Notes: generated from the sequence alone by a model not told the origin. A stretch of 64,000 nucleotides of DNA from VMCP01 sp964415065 (GCA_964415065.1 CAYPYX010000008.1:1-64000), one strand, 5' to 3'; shown: positions 1 through 9,024, counted from the stretch's first letter. Translations and numbers: made by a program.

Positions 1-576
1 GGTATTTCAGCGCATCCAGGTTATGCTAAAGACAAGTTGGTGAATGCATTGAAAATAGCAGGGGATTTTTTAAACCGTTTACCTAAAAATGGTTGGAGTC
101 CTGAAACTACATCAGATCGCGAAGGATTTGTACATCCAGTTACTATGGGTGGTGTAGCTGAACACGCTTGGGTTAAATTTATAGTTCGCGATTTTAATAC
201 TTCAAAATTACAGGAACACGAAAATCGTTTAGAATCCATCATGAATGATACCATCAAAGATTATCCTGGAGCAACAGCTAAAATGGAAGTAAGCGAACAG
301 TACCGAAATATGAAAGAGGTAGTTTCCTTGAATCCTAAGATTTCAGAATATGCAATTGAAGCTATAAAACAAGCGGGAATTGAGCCTCAATTAACAAGTG
401 CTCGAGGCGGAACGGACGGCAGTCGTTTGAGCTTTATGGGATTACCTTGTCCAAATATTTTTACGGGCGAGATGGCTTTTCATGGTAAACACGAATATGT
501 AAGCGTTCAAGACATGGAGAAGGCGAGCGAAGTATTGATACATTTATCCAGATTGTGGGTAGAAGGCTCGAAGTAA
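1..576 (+). CDS. pepT: Peptidase T (tripeptide aminopeptidase), C-terminal part
   Basis: The open frame enters from before base 1, so only the last 191 residues of a protein normally near 410 residues are present. Peptidase T is a cytosolic M20-family zinc metallopeptidase that removes the N-terminal residue from tripeptides. The visible part includes the end of the dimerisation (lid) domain (AHPG near its start) and the C-terminal catalytic segment, with GGTDGSRLSFMGLPCPN, FTGEMAFHGKHE and SVQDMEKA. These are characteristic of PepT, and the His of FHGKHE is a metal ligand in the family. The gene ends at a strong bidirectional terminator that it shares with the convergent desaturase gene. The identification is secure; the missing part is simply outside the window. 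Confidence 0.93.
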   Translation, partial: GISAHPGYAKDKLVNALKIAGDFLNRLPKNGWSPETTSDREGFVHPVTMGGVAEHAWVKFIVRDFNTSKLQEHENRLESIMNDTIKDYPGATAKMEVSEQYRNMKEVVSLNPKISEYAIEAIKQAGIEPQLTSARGGTDGSRLSFMGLPCPNIFTGEMAFHGKHEYVSVQDMEKASEVLIHLSRLWVEGSK

Positions 577-593
577 AAAGAGCAAAAGATCAT

Positions 594-633
594 AAAAATA
601 GTACACAATAAAAAAATAGTACACAATAAAAAA
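594..633. repeat. Short tandem repeat, period 18, before terminator
   Basis: The word GTACACAATAAAAAA begins at 601 and again at 619, with shared A-rich sequence before each copy. The second copy forms the left arm of the terminator stem at 622-638, so the terminator may have grown by local duplication. Confidence 0.8.
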
Positions 634-660
634 GGGGCTTTCGGCCCCTTTTTTATTGTG
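622..660. terminator. Bidirectional intrinsic terminator between pepT and desaturase
   Basis: A perfect 17-bp inverted repeat (622-638 with 644-660) encloses the loop TTTCG. The GC-rich core GGGGC/GCCCC is flanked by A6 on one side and T6 on the other, so it works for both convergent genes. Confidence 0.9.
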
Positions 661-754
661 TTTATACCTAATTCTAATGTTTACACTTAAATAATTGTGT
701 TTCCGAACAAGGTACGACGGTACGTTAAGTTTTCCTGAAAGTAATGGTTCAGGA

Positions 755-1855
755 TTAAGCCAAACTACCAACTGTTTTTAGATGCGATAAATGCGAACGA
801 ATAGCAGCTAGGAAAGTAGGCACTTCGTTGTATTTTACGTTAAAATCAGCGCAGGTCTTTTTCACAATTTCATTGATCTTGGGATAATGAACGTGAGAAA
901 TTTTTGGAAACAAGTGGTGTTCTACTTGAAAATTCAATCCCCCTAGTGCCCAAGTCAAAAACTTGCTTTTTGTGCTGAAGTTTGAGGTAGTGTGAATTTG
1001 ATGGGTTGCCCAATCATCCGCAACATGGATAGCGTCTAATTCCATGTTTTGGTTTCTGGCATCTTGCAGATCTGTAACATAAGTAGTTTCTTCAACAACG
1101 TGAGCCAATTGGAACACCACAGTAATTAAAGAACCACAAAGTGCGGCCATTGCAAAATAGCCAATAATTGCTGTTTTAAATCCGATGGCTAGTGCAGGTA
1201 AGAATAAGAATACTGCAAGGTAAATTACTTTAGAACTCCAAAATTCAAGATGTTGTACCCAACCAAATTTTGATTTAAATGGACGGTCAACAACTTTTCC
1301 CTTAAAGTATTTTTTGAAATCTTGAACATAGATCCAAGATAAGTAGGTAATCATATACAAAGGCAAACCATAGATGTGTTGAAATTTGTGGAACCACAAT
1401 TTCTTTTTGGATGGGTTCACGCGTAGGAATGGCCAAATGTCAATATCTTCATCAACACCTTCAATGTTGGTATAACTATGATGAGAAATATTGTGTTTTT
1501 CAGCCCACATGAACGCATTACCACCCAACACGTTCAAAGAGGTCGCCATAATGTTATTCACCCAGGCTTTTTCGGAGTAACTTCCATGAGCACCATCGTG
1601 CATCACATTGAAGCCAATACCAGCAAACCAAATACCCAATGTTGCATATACAATATAAATCCAATTAGAATCAGCGGGTACGAAATACAGCGATGCGTAG
1701 TTTAATCCCAAAAGGGTGCCAAGTATGATGGTTTTGGAATACAGTTTCCAGTTGCCAGTAGGCTTGATGTTATTTTCTGTGAAATAATCGTTAATTCGGT
1801 TGCGGAGAGTAGAAAAAAATTCTGCGTTTCTCCCTTCAAATCGTATTGGAGTCAT
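755..1855 (-). CDS. Membrane fatty-acid desaturase, acyl-CoA/linoleoyl type
   Basis: This 366-residue integral membrane di-iron enzyme would introduce a double bond into a fatty acyl chain, using O2 and an external electron donor. The three histidine boxes of the family are present: HDGAH at residues 86-90, HNISHH at 121-126, and QVEHHLFP near residue 310. The QxxHH third box is typical of the front-end/delta-6-like group. No fused cytochrome b5 domain is seen, so a separate electron donor must be used. Hydrophobic segments around 41-60, 66-84 and 210-250 fit the usual four-helix fold. The exact position of desaturation cannot be read from the sequence. On the minus strand a TATTTTTG box lies at 1880-1873, 17 bases before the ATG. 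Confidence 0.9.
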   Translation of the reverse strand: MTPIRFEGRNAEFFSTLRNRINDYFTENNIKPTGNWKLYSKTIILGTLLGLNYASLYFVPADSNWIYIVYATLGIWFAGIGFNVMHDGAHGSYSEKAWVNNIMATSLNVLGGNAFMWAEKHNISHHSYTNIEGVDEDIDIWPFLRVNPSKKKLWFHKFQHIYGLPLYMITYLSWIYVQDFKKYFKGKVVDRPFKSKFGWVQHLEFWSSKVIYLAVFLFLPALAIGFKTAIIGYFAMAALCGSLITVVFQLAHVVEETTYVTDLQDARNQNMELDAIHVADDWATHQIHTTSNFSTKSKFLTWALGGLNFQVEHHLFPKISHVHYPKINEIVKKTCADFNVKYNEVPTFLAAIRSHLSHLKTVGSLA

Positions 1856-1914
1856 TTTAAAATCTAGAAATACAAAAATAGTGGTTAAGAATTCAAAAAG
1901 AAAGTAAAATCGGT

Positions 1915-2151
1915 TTAATTCGGACTTTCGGATGAATTATGATCTTTTTTAGTGGTTAACTTAAACAGCAAGTACAAAGGACAAAATCCTATGGTGCTGG
2001 TTAATAAGAAGATAGCGCTGATTAAAATGACGATAAGAGATAAAGTGCCTTCAGGAATGTTTCCGCCGATATACATTCCCAAAAGAATCAAAGCGATGGA
2101 AATGCGTATGGTTTTATCCAAAGTTCCCATGTTCTTTTTTAAGAAATTCAT
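1915..2151 (-). CDS. Small DUF2892 (YgaP-like) inner-membrane protein
   Basis: This 78-residue protein has two hydrophobic segments (about residues 15-30 and 36-52). It shows the DUF2892 pattern: N-terminal MGTLDKTIRI, glycine-rich helices and a C-terminal GFCPLY. DUF2892 domains occur alone or fused to rhodanese domains (as in YgaP) and are often annotated as possible sulfur or heavy-metal related; nothing here proves a role. The gene lies 59 bp upstream of the desaturase on the same strand and could be co-transcribed with it. A TACATTTG box on the minus strand at 2182-2175 is a possible promoter. Confidence 0.8.
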   Translation of the reverse strand: MNFLKKNMGTLDKTIRISIALILLGMYIGGNIPEGTLSLIVILISAIFLLTSTIGFCPLYLLFKLTTKKDHNSSESPN

Positions 2152-2323
2152 AGCGTTTCTATTAGGGTAATGAACAAATGTACAATTATTTAGCGAAGTA
2201 TTTGTATTTTTTACTAAAAGTAATACAAACCCTGAAAAAGATGGTTTATCATATCCACTTGGGAAGTCTATGATAAAATTGGGTAATCCATTACAAAAAA
2301 TTCCAAAAGTTTATATTTACGCA

Positions 2324-2331
2324 TAGATTTG
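2324..2331 (+). promoter_or_regulatory. TAnnTTTG box abutting methyltransferase start
   Basis: TAGATTTG is a perfect match to the Bacteroidota -7 box and ends exactly 4 bases before the ATG at 2336. Transcription would then start at or near the A of the ATG. A clear TTTG element at -33 is not seen. Confidence 0.45.
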
Positions 2332-2335
2332 CGTT

Positions 2336-3082
2336 ATGGAGTTAACCGACAGAGCTTTTTGGTCAAATTACTGGCGAAACAAAAAGGAGTTATACGAGCA
2401 ACCGGTAAATAGCGACTATCTTTTTACCCCTTTATTTAAGAAGCACATTCAGAAGTATCGCCCAAAATCTGCGGTTGAGCTGGGTGGATTTCCCGGTACT
2501 TTTTCGGTGCACTTGCATCAAAAGTTTAATGTTAAAACCACTTTGGTCGATTATTTTATTGACGAAGATTTGCTTCGAGCATTTTTTAAAGCCAATGGTA
2601 TTAAAGACAATGAATTGGAATGGAAGGAAGCGGATGTTCTTTCACACTTGCCGGTTCACGCCAAGTTTGATATGGTTTTTTCTATTGGTTTGATCGAGCA
2701 TTTTGAAAGCTCTGAAAATATCATGTACGCCCATTATAGATATCTAAATCCAGGTGGATCTTTGTTGGTTATTCTTCCCAATTTTACGGGAATTAACGGT
2801 TGGTTTCAACGTAAATTTGACAAAGAAAACTACGACAAGCATTATATCAAATGCATGGAATTAGGATTCCTAAGGTCTCGAATGGAAAAGTTGAATTTCC
2901 AAGAAATTGAAACGGATTATTTCGGGGGATTTACGATTTGGTTGGAGAATTATTCAACTCAAAAATCCAGCGTGAAATATCTCTTTAAACTCGTGTGGAC
3001 GTTAGGAAAAATAGTATCCAAAATATTGCCCATCAAGGGAAGATGGTTTTCTCCGTACATCTATGTTTCAGGGAGATTGTAA
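2336..3082 (+). CDS. Class I SAM-dependent methyltransferase, substrate unknown
   Basis: This 248-residue soluble protein has a Rossmann-type methyltransferase core. Motif I is AVELGGFPGTF near residues 46-56, an acidic strand end follows (TTLVDYF), and motif IV is seen as DMVFSIGLIEHFE near residues 111-123. HYRYLNPGGSLLVILPN is the usual post-I region. The C-terminal third (from about 150) is more basic and aromatic and probably gives the substrate cap. There is no neighbouring pathway to suggest the acceptor, which could be a small metabolite or a lipid/glycan precursor. The ATG is favoured because a TAnnTTTG box sits 4 bases upstream. Confidence 0.8.
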   Translation: MELTDRAFWSNYWRNKKELYEQPVNSDYLFTPLFKKHIQKYRPKSAVELGGFPGTFSVHLHQKFNVKTTLVDYFIDEDLLRAFFKANGIKDNELEWKEADVLSHLPVHAKFDMVFSIGLIEHFESSENIMYAHYRYLNPGGSLLVILPNFTGINGWFQRKFDKENYDKHYIKCMELGFLRSRMEKLNFQEIETDYFGGFTIWLENYSTQKSSVKYLFKLVWTLGKIVSKILPIKGRWFSPYIYVSGRL

Positions 3083-3235
3083 TTTCAAGACATTCCAATT
3101 TCTGTCAACTTGTAAGTGAATTTTAGTTTTTTGAAGAAATTGGATGTTGAATAGGTTGCAAATAGTTTAATTGTTGTTTATTGCAAAATAAGCTTGAAAG
3201 AAACTCAATAAATCATCCTCCGAAACCAAAAAAGC

Positions 3236-3243
3236 AAAATTTG
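3236..3243 (+). promoter_or_regulatory. Near-match TAnnTTTG box 4 bases before amn
   Basis: AAAATTTG differs from TAnnTTTG only at the first base and ends exactly 4 bases before the ATG at 3248. This is the same spacing as three perfect boxes elsewhere in the window. Confidence 0.3.
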
Positions 3244-3247
3244 AATT

Positions 3248-4018
3248 ATGAAAACCAAAGAAGAAATTGTCAATAATTGGTTACCCCGATACACAGGGAG
3301 AGAATTATCAGAATTTACACCCTACATTCTATTAACGAATTTTAGTAATTACTTAGAGATTTTTGCATCGAAATATGGAGTAGAAATTAAAGGTCAGGGT
3401 AAACCTTTTCAATCGGTAATTGCCGACGGTATTACATTGATAAACTTTGGAATGGGTAGTGCTATGGCCGCCACAACCATGGATTTATTGACAGCTATAC
3501 AGCCTCAAGCTGTTTTGTTTTTAGGAAAATGCGGTGGTCTTAAAAAGAAGAATAAATTGGGAGATTTGATTCTGCCCATAGCTGCTATTCGAGGCGAAGG
3601 AACTTCCAATGATTATTTTCCAGCAGAAGTCCCGGCATTGCCGTCATTTGCTCTGCAAAAAGCAATTTCTACCACCATTCGTGATTATGATTTGGACTAT
3701 TGGACTGGAACAGTATATACTACGAATCGAAGAGTTTGGGAACACGATGAAGAGTTCAAAGAGTATTTAGAACGAGTGAGAGCCATGGCAATAGATATGG
3801 AAACTGCTACCATTTTCAGTGTGGGTTTTTACAACAGTATCCCTACAGGAGCGTTACTACTGGTGAGTGACCAGCCCATGACTCCTGAAGGGGTGAAAAC
3901 TGCGGAAAGTGATCAGAAAGTTACGTCGAACTTTGTAAATAATCACATAGATATTGGTATCGATTCATTGAAGCAATTGATCAACAACGGTCAGACCGTT
4001 CGCCACTTGAAGTTCTGA
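3248..4018 (+). CDS. amn: AMP nucleosidase, short (catalytic domain only) form
   Basis: The enzyme hydrolyses AMP to adenine and ribose 5-phosphate in the cytosol. The 256 residues correspond to the nucleoside-phosphorylase-like catalytic domain; the N-terminal regulatory domain of the roughly 480-residue E. coli Amn is absent, as is usual in Bacteroidota. Supporting motifs are INFGMGSAMAATTMDLL (phosphate/nucleobase pocket glycine region), LGKCGGLKKKNKLGD, IRGEGTSNDYFP and AIDMETATIF, where the ME pair binds the ribose in this fold. LLLVSDQPMTPEG carries the catalytic Asp region. The gene is convergent with the AsmA-like gene, 9 bp between stop codons. Confidence 0.9.
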   Translation: MKTKEEIVNNWLPRYTGRELSEFTPYILLTNFSNYLEIFASKYGVEIKGQGKPFQSVIADGITLINFGMGSAMAATTMDLLTAIQPQAVLFLGKCGGLKKKNKLGDLILPIAAIRGEGTSNDYFPAEVPALPSFALQKAISTTIRDYDLDYWTGTVYTTNRRVWEHDEEFKEYLERVRAMAIDMETATIFSVGFYNSIPTGALLLVSDQPMTPEGVKTAESDQKVTSNFVNNHIDIGIDSLKQLINNGQTVRHLKF

Positions 4019-4027
4019 TTACCGGAA

Positions 4028-6838
4028 TTATTTAGGTAAGGAAGTTTCCTTTTGTCGCTGAGCTGCCTCAATCATTTTTTGCACTTGTTGTTGAGCCGCT
4101 TGTTCCACTTGTACAGCACGCGCTTCCGCTTCTTGTTCGGTTCTTTGTGCTAAATCGCTGTTTTTAGCTCGCGCAGCATCTGCTTTTTTCGCAGCTTCTT
4201 TTTTCAATTTTTCTGCCGCTTTTTTCGCTGCAATTTTTTCAATTTGTGTAGTAGCTCTGGACATTAAAGCATCGATTTCTTCATTAGCTTTCTTTTCAGC
4301 TTCTGCTGCCAATCGTTCGCCTTCAGCACGTTGTTTATTTGCTAATTCTTTTCCCTCTGAACGTATTAATTCTGCTTTTTTGCGCGCATCTTCAATAATT
4401 TTCTCTCCTTCGTCGTGTGCACGCTTTAGAACATCATCCGCTGCTGCGTTTGCTTTTTCTAATGCTTTTCCTTTTGCTTGATCAACGTATTGACCAACCA
4501 TTTCACGACCAAATGCTTTCCAATTAATATTTACTTTTGGATTTTGCACAGTCCCAGTAATGGTCATAGGCACAGACTTACCTTCGGCAGTAATTCTGCC
4601 CCCGAAGTTTATAGTTTGATCCAATGCTACCGCTCCTCGAAGTTTCATAGAAGAACCTTTTGGAAGATTGAGCGTTAATGAATCTTTCATGTTCAGTTTG
4701 CCGTTTTCAATAGCAAATCCCATTTTCGTTGGTTTAATTCCCATCGTTTCACTCATACTCCATTTGAATTGGTCGGCCACTTGTTTTAACCATGATGGCA
4801 ATTTCATTTCGCCTTTGATTACATTTAACAACCCATTGGCGGAAACTTGGTTTAAATCTACGGTCATGTCTTCACTAAGCACAGATTTACCACCTAAATT
4901 GAGGTCCATTAAGCCCTGTACATCCTTTAAAGCTGGCGCAAATGACTTAGCGATTCCTAGGTTTTGTGCAATTTCTTTGGGAACAAAATTCAAAATGGAG
5001 AAATTTCCGGAAGCTATTGGTTGTCCACCAGCTTGATACGAATACTTCGCTTCATTCAACGAGAATTTACTTCCCCAAAGATTGGCAGAAACAGGAGAAA
5101 CAGTTAATTCACCATTTTCCACTTTCATTTTCGCCACACAGTTTTGTAAATTGTAGTCCTGGAACTGTAATTGACCTACATTCGCAGCAAATTGAAGATT
5201 TAAGTTTTTGGGGATGGAAGGAGCGGACATTGGTGCTTCGCTACTACTTGAATCAACCGTAGTTGTAGTTTCAGAAGCAGGCATCCATTCATTTAAATCA
5301 ATAGATTTACTGTTGATTTCCAAATTACCCATTAGAACTTCGCCATTTAAGAAATAACCGAGGAAATTCTTAAGTCCACCGGTTATATTCATACTTGATT
5401 TTCCGTAGCTCAAACCCGCAGCATTTAAGTCGAATGTTTTAGGTGTAGCAGTCATGGTTAATGAAGGAATGTTCAAGGGTAATAAATCAGGAGCATTATA
5501 GTTTAAACCATTTATTTGTATTTTACCGGAAGCTTTAAGAGCATCTGCATTTCCAGATTTTACTTGTGAGTAACGGCCATCGAATTGCAAATCCGAAACA
5601 ATTTTTCCAACCAGTTTTGTGCCTTTATCTAACGGCATGAATTGGGTCCATTTATTCAAATCCACTTTGGCAATAAACTTAGCTCTTCCATAGGGATTGC
5701 TCATAGGAGTTGTTAAAAAGAGCGACATATCGATGGGGTCGCCACCTAATTGCATAGCAAATTTCTTAAGATCTACTGTAGTATTGTCAGGATTACCATC
5801 AGCGTTTTTCACATTTAAATCTACGTTGATCCCTGAAACAGAAGCTGGTAACCCGGGATATTGAAAGGAAGAATTATCGACTTTTAAGGTTATATCTGTT
5901 GAAGGCATTCTGATATCATCCATAATACCTTTAATAGCAGCATGAACAGACATCTTTCCTGTTGACTTAACTTGATCAAAATCTTGAGTGTAAGCGCCAG
6001 GAACTATGGATAAAAGGGATTTAAATTCAGATGATGGAACCGAGAAGTCAAGGTCCATATCCATGTTTGTATCGTTCATTTGCAACCACCCTTTCAGTAC
6101 CAGTGGAAATTCGTTCAATTTGGCCTCAATTCCCCCGAAATCAAAACGGAATGTATTGAAATTCATGTTGATAGTACTATTGGATGCAAGTTTGGTCTTT
6201 GAGAGAAGTTTCATTCCTCCAAACGACATATCTAAGGTTTCAGCATTCAATTCATTTTTTAAGGCAAAGTCATCTCCTTGAAAGCTACCCGTTCCATCAA
6301 AGTTGAATCCAGTAAGGAACATATCAAAATCCAACGAGTGATCAACGTAACCAATTCGTGCATTTTCAACCACAATGCTTTCCAGTTGCAAATTCATGGG
6401 TTCGCTAACTGTTGTATCAATTACAGCAGTAGAATCCACCTTAGCAATGTCGAAATTCGCTCTACCACTTTCTAGAAAAATGATGTTGATAAGGGGATTA
6501 TTTAAGTATATTTTATTGATAGTCATGGGTTTTCCACTTCCTAAAACCGACTGAATATCAATAGTTAAACGCATTTTATCTGTGGCAAACAGGGTGTCTT
6601 TCGAAAACGAATCAATTCCAACTACTTTGAGGTTGTTAATTCCTACAGATATATTTGGAAAGTTTCGAATCAACGATAATGAAATATCGTCGTCGAACGT
6701 AATTTTAGCATTTACAGAGTTGTTAGTGGATTCTTTAATGGTAGTTAAGATTTTACCTTTAAAAGCAAAAGGTAGGATGAGTAGAATCAAGAATAAAACG
6801 CCTAATGTGGCAGCTATGCGAATTCCCCATTTTTTCAT
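4028..6838 (-). CDS. AsmA-like envelope protein with charged coiled-coil tail
   Basis: This 936-residue protein has an N-terminal membrane anchor (residues 7-29, GIRIAATLGVLFLILLILPF), then a long beta-rich periplasmic region typical of AsmA-like/DUF748-type lipid-transport-related proteins. It ends in an AsmA C-terminal segment (NGKLNMKDSLTLNLPKGS, FGGRITAEGKS, GTVQNPKVNINW). The last 140 residues are an unusual Ala/Lys/Glu/Gln-rich helix (DVLKRAHDEGEKIIEDARKK, AEKLKKEAAKKADAARAK) that should form a coiled coil. The open frame reaches 7024, but the ATG at 6838 is chosen for three reasons: the added residues would overlap the divergent membrane gene, they lack signal character, and TACCTTCG lies 4 bases upstream of 6838. 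Family members are thought to help phospholipid movement to the outer membrane; here that is inference. Confidence 0.85.
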   Translation of the reverse strand: MKKWGIRIAATLGVLFLILLILPFAFKGKILTTIKESTNNSVNAKITFDDDISLSLIRNFPNISVGINNLKVVGIDSFSKDTLFATDKMRLTIDIQSVLGSGKPMTINKIYLNNPLINIIFLESGRANFDIAKVDSTAVIDTTVSEPMNLQLESIVVENARIGYVDHSLDFDMFLTGFNFDGTGSFQGDDFALKNELNAETLDMSFGGMKLLSKTKLASNSTINMNFNTFRFDFGGIEAKLNEFPLVLKGWLQMNDTNMDMDLDFSVPSSEFKSLLSIVPGAYTQDFDQVKSTGKMSVHAAIKGIMDDIRMPSTDITLKVDNSSFQYPGLPASVSGINVDLNVKNADGNPDNTTVDLKKFAMQLGGDPIDMSLFLTTPMSNPYGRAKFIAKVDLNKWTQFMPLDKGTKLVGKIVSDLQFDGRYSQVKSGNADALKASGKIQINGLNYNAPDLLPLNIPSLTMTATPKTFDLNAAGLSYGKSSMNITGGLKNFLGYFLNGEVLMGNLEINSKSIDLNEWMPASETTTTVDSSSSEAPMSAPSIPKNLNLQFAANVGQLQFQDYNLQNCVAKMKVENGELTVSPVSANLWGSKFSLNEAKYSYQAGGQPIASGNFSILNFVPKEIAQNLGIAKSFAPALKDVQGLMDLNLGGKSVLSEDMTVDLNQVSANGLLNVIKGEMKLPSWLKQVADQFKWSMSETMGIKPTKMGFAIENGKLNMKDSLTLNLPKGSSMKLRGAVALDQTINFGGRITAEGKSVPMTITGTVQNPKVNINWKAFGREMVGQYVDQAKGKALEKANAAADDVLKRAHDEGEKIIEDARKKAELIRSEGKELANKQRAEGERLAAEAEKKANEEIDALMSRATTQIEKIAAKKAAEKLKKEAAKKADAARAKNSDLAQRTEQEAEARAVQVEQAAQQQVQKMIEAAQRQKETSLPK

Positions 6839-6842
6839 ATTG

Positions 6843-6850
6843 CGAAGGTA
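6843..6850 (-). promoter_or_regulatory. Near-match TAnnTTTG box before AsmA-like gene
   Basis: On the minus strand TACCTTCG (one mismatch to TAnnTTTG) is followed by CAAT and then the ATG at 6838, again with a 4-base spacing. It supports the shorter start. Confidence 0.35.
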
Positions 6851-6932
6851 TAAAATTAACCGATAGTTTGTTGTAGAGTATTTTCTGAAAATCAAATGGA
6901 TTTGACTAACTTCGCTTAAAATTGGATAAAAT

Positions 6933-7367
6933 ATGATGACAGGCTTAACCCACCTACACAATTTCTTGAGATGGATTGTGTTAGTACTTTTGATTTGGTC
7001 AATGGTAAACGCGTTTTTGAACAAAAACGGTAAAGAAACCCGCTTTTTAACGATTTCATCCCATGTTATGTTATTGTTGGGATTAATTCAATGGTTTGTT
7101 GGAGTTTGGGGATTGAAGTTGATCCAAACCTTGGGAATGAAAGAAGCAATGGGCAACCCAGCAGCTCGATTTTTCTCTGTTGAGCATCCATTAACGATGA
7201 TTATTGCCATTGCTTTAATCACGGTTGGTGGTGTTTCTGTGAAGAAAGGAAAAGATAATGCGAAGTGGTTTTATTTGGTTGCATTATTACTGATTTTATC
7301 ACGCATTCCTTGGCCATTTATGGAACCCGGAATTGCCCGCGGATTGTTTCCAGGAATGAGCGCTTAA
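6933..7367 (+). CDS. Four-helix membrane protein, cytochrome b-like, unknown role
   Basis: This 144-residue integral membrane protein has four predicted helices at about residues 11-29, 40-62, 85-102 and 110-126. The N-terminus has HLHNFLRW, and further histidines (SSHVML, SVEHPL) lie near helices, which recalls the Bacteroidota proteins loosely annotated as cytochrome B. Heme binding is not shown. Start codons at 6933 and 6936 are both possible. It is divergent from the AsmA-like gene, with 94 bp between starts, and is followed by a good terminator, so it is probably a single-gene transcript. TAACTTCG at 6907-6914 is a possible -7 box. Confidence 0.7.
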   Translation: MMTGLTHLHNFLRWIVLVLLIWSMVNAFLNKNGKETRFLTISSHVMLLLGLIQWFVGVWGLKLIQTLGMKEAMGNPAARFFSVEHPLTMIIAIALITVGGVSVKKGKDNAKWFYLVALLLILSRIPWPFMEPGIARGLFPGMSA

Positions 7368-7440
7368 TATTCCCAGCAAGAACGCTTTGCAATCCAGCAA
7401 TTCAATTTAGAAATTAACGTTTTTAAAATACACTACATCG

Positions 7441-7471
7441 AAATGGCACCCTTCAAGGTGCCATTTTTTAT
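7441..7471 (+). terminator. Intrinsic terminator after membrane protein gene
   Basis: A 10-bp perfect stem (7441-7450 with 7457-7466, AAATGGCACC) with loop CTTCAA is followed by a T-rich run. Confidence 0.88.
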
Positions 7472-7520
7472 TAAATTCGCGTTTGAAAGAATTTCGAAAG
7501 ATTTGCTTTCCTACCGTGTA

Positions 7521-7556
7521 ATTTCAAGTGATACAAATAATTTCAAGTAGTACAAA
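7521..7556. repeat. Imperfect tandem duplication upstream of degP-like gene
   Basis: ATTTCAAGTGATACAAA (7521-7537) is repeated as ATTTCAAGTAGTACAAA (7540-7556), period 19, ending two bases before the ATG at 7559. The position could affect promoter or translation-start context. Confidence 0.7.
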
Positions 7557-7558
7557 CC

Positions 7559-8986
7559 ATGAAAAAGTCGCAAGTATTAATCATTGTTTTCATTTCCAGT
7601 ATTTCTGGATTCTTAGGAGCTTTTGTTTTTAATTGGATCAAAGGTTCTGATGTTGCTTGGTTGAAAGTTGCTGAAAACGGTATACCCTCGAGAATGACCG
7701 GTTCGGGTTTTGATTTGGATGCTTTTGAATCCGCAAGTGCTGCATCTACCCCCACTGTGGTTTTTATTAAAACGCTTTCAACTGTTCAATATGAAAGTCC
7801 TTTTGGGAGTTTTTGGGATTTCGATCCGTTTGGAAGCCGAGGACAGGCTACGAGTACAGGAAGTGGTGTTATCGTAAATTCAGATGGCTATATTGTAACA
7901 AATAACCATGTAATTCAAGGTGCCGAAAAAATTTCTGTTGTATTAAACAAGAGTAAGAAGGAATATATTGCCAAGGTAATCGGCACCGATCCTGGTTCCG
8001 ACTTGGCGTTAATTAAAATTGAAGAACGCGATTTGCCCTCGGTTGTTTTTGCAAATTCCGATGAAGTTAAAGTTGGGGAATGGGTACTTGCCGTAGGTAA
8101 TCCATTTAATTTAAATTCCACCGTTACGGCTGGTATTGTGAGTGCTAAAGGCAGAAACATTAACATTGTAAAGAATCAATTTCCCATTGAAAGCTTTATT
8201 CAAACGGATGCTGCCATCAATCCAGGAAACTCTGGAGGTGCTCTGGTGAATCTAAAAGGACAATTGGTAGGAATAAACACAGCAATTCAATCCAATACCG
8301 GAAGTTATACGGGGTACGGATTTGCCATCCCCAGTAACATCGTTCAAAAAATAGTAAAAGACTTTATTGAAAAAGGAGAGGTGCAACGTGCTTTTACAGG
8401 CTTTGAGATTGGAAGCGTAAGTCCTGAAGAAATGTCGGCCCTCAAATTGGATAAAGAGCCGGTAAAAATTAAAGCGTTATTAGAAGATGGTCCTGCCGAG
8501 AAATCGGGGTTAAAACGTAACGACGTAATTGTGAAGATTGGAAATGTGGATGTTGATGGTCGTTCAAGTTTTGATGAATTTTTAGCCTATCAGCGACCAG
8601 GCAACACAGTTCCAGTTGAGTTTATACGTGAGGGAATTCGCAAAAAAATCAATTTAACCTTAATCGACAAAAAATCTCAAAATGAATTAAGCATGAAGGG
8701 TGTTGTTCGATCTAAGTATTTGGGCGCAGATTTTCAGGCAATAACGGCTTCTGAGAAGGAGCGATTGGCATTATCTAATGGTGTCAAAATCATGAATATT
8801 CAGCGGGGTGGTGCTATTTCGCAAATGGGTTTGCCTAATGGTTTTACAGTGGTTGAATTTAACGGTAAAAAGGTAATTGAAGCAGAGGATTTAGTAGCAG
8901 CTTTAGAAGGTCAATCGGGAAGAATAGAAATCAAAGGTAAAGATTCCAATGGTAATGGAATGAGTTACTCGTTCTTCAGATATTGA
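7559..8986 (+). CDS. degP: DegP/HtrA-family periplasmic serine protease (Do)
   Basis: This 475-residue envelope quality-control protease has an N-terminal membrane/signal segment (residues 5-25), then a trypsin-like domain. The catalytic triad is His117 (VTNNHVIQG), Asp148 (GSDLALIK) and Ser225 (NPGNSGGAL). Two PDZ domains follow: about 280-370 (GPAEKSGLKRNDVIVKIG) and a shorter second one about 385-470 (GGAISQMGLPNGFTVVEFN). This matches the usual DegP/DegQ plan. Such proteins degrade or refold misfolded envelope proteins. The signal segment lacks an obvious AxA cleavage site and may stay as an anchor. The symbol is a family-level name; DegQ is equally possible. It lies upstream of kdsA with a 42-bp gap. 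Confidence 0.92.
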   Translation: MKKSQVLIIVFISSISGFLGAFVFNWIKGSDVAWLKVAENGIPSRMTGSGFDLDAFESASAASTPTVVFIKTLSTVQYESPFGSFWDFDPFGSRGQATSTGSGVIVNSDGYIVTNNHVIQGAEKISVVLNKSKKEYIAKVIGTDPGSDLALIKIEERDLPSVVFANSDEVKVGEWVLAVGNPFNLNSTVTAGIVSAKGRNINIVKNQFPIESFIQTDAAINPGNSGGALVNLKGQLVGINTAIQSNTGSYTGYGFAIPSNIVQKIVKDFIEKGEVQRAFTGFEIGSVSPEEMSALKLDKEPVKIKALLEDGPAEKSGLKRNDVIVKIGNVDVDGRSSFDEFLAYQRPGNTVPVEFIREGIRKKINLTLIDKKSQNELSMKGVVRSKYLGADFQAITASEKERLALSNGVKIMNIQRGGAISQMGLPNGFTVVEFNGKKVIEAEDLVAALEGQSGRIEIKGKDSNGNGMSYSFFRY

Positions 8987-9016
8987 AACGGGTAAAATAT
9001 TTTGATCTGGCTTAGT

Positions 9017-9024
9017 TAACTTTG
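9017..9024 (+). promoter_or_regulatory. TAnnTTTG box abutting kdsA start
   Basis: TAACTTTG is a perfect box ending 4 bases before the ATG at 9029, which suggests a leaderless or near-leaderless kdsA transcript independent of degP. No TTTG is seen at the expected upstream distance. Confidence 0.45.

Noticed and set aside
6839..7024. Longer start for the AsmA-like protein
   Set aside because: It would overlap the divergent membrane gene at 6933, has no signal or membrane character, and a better start with a normal anchor lies at 6838.
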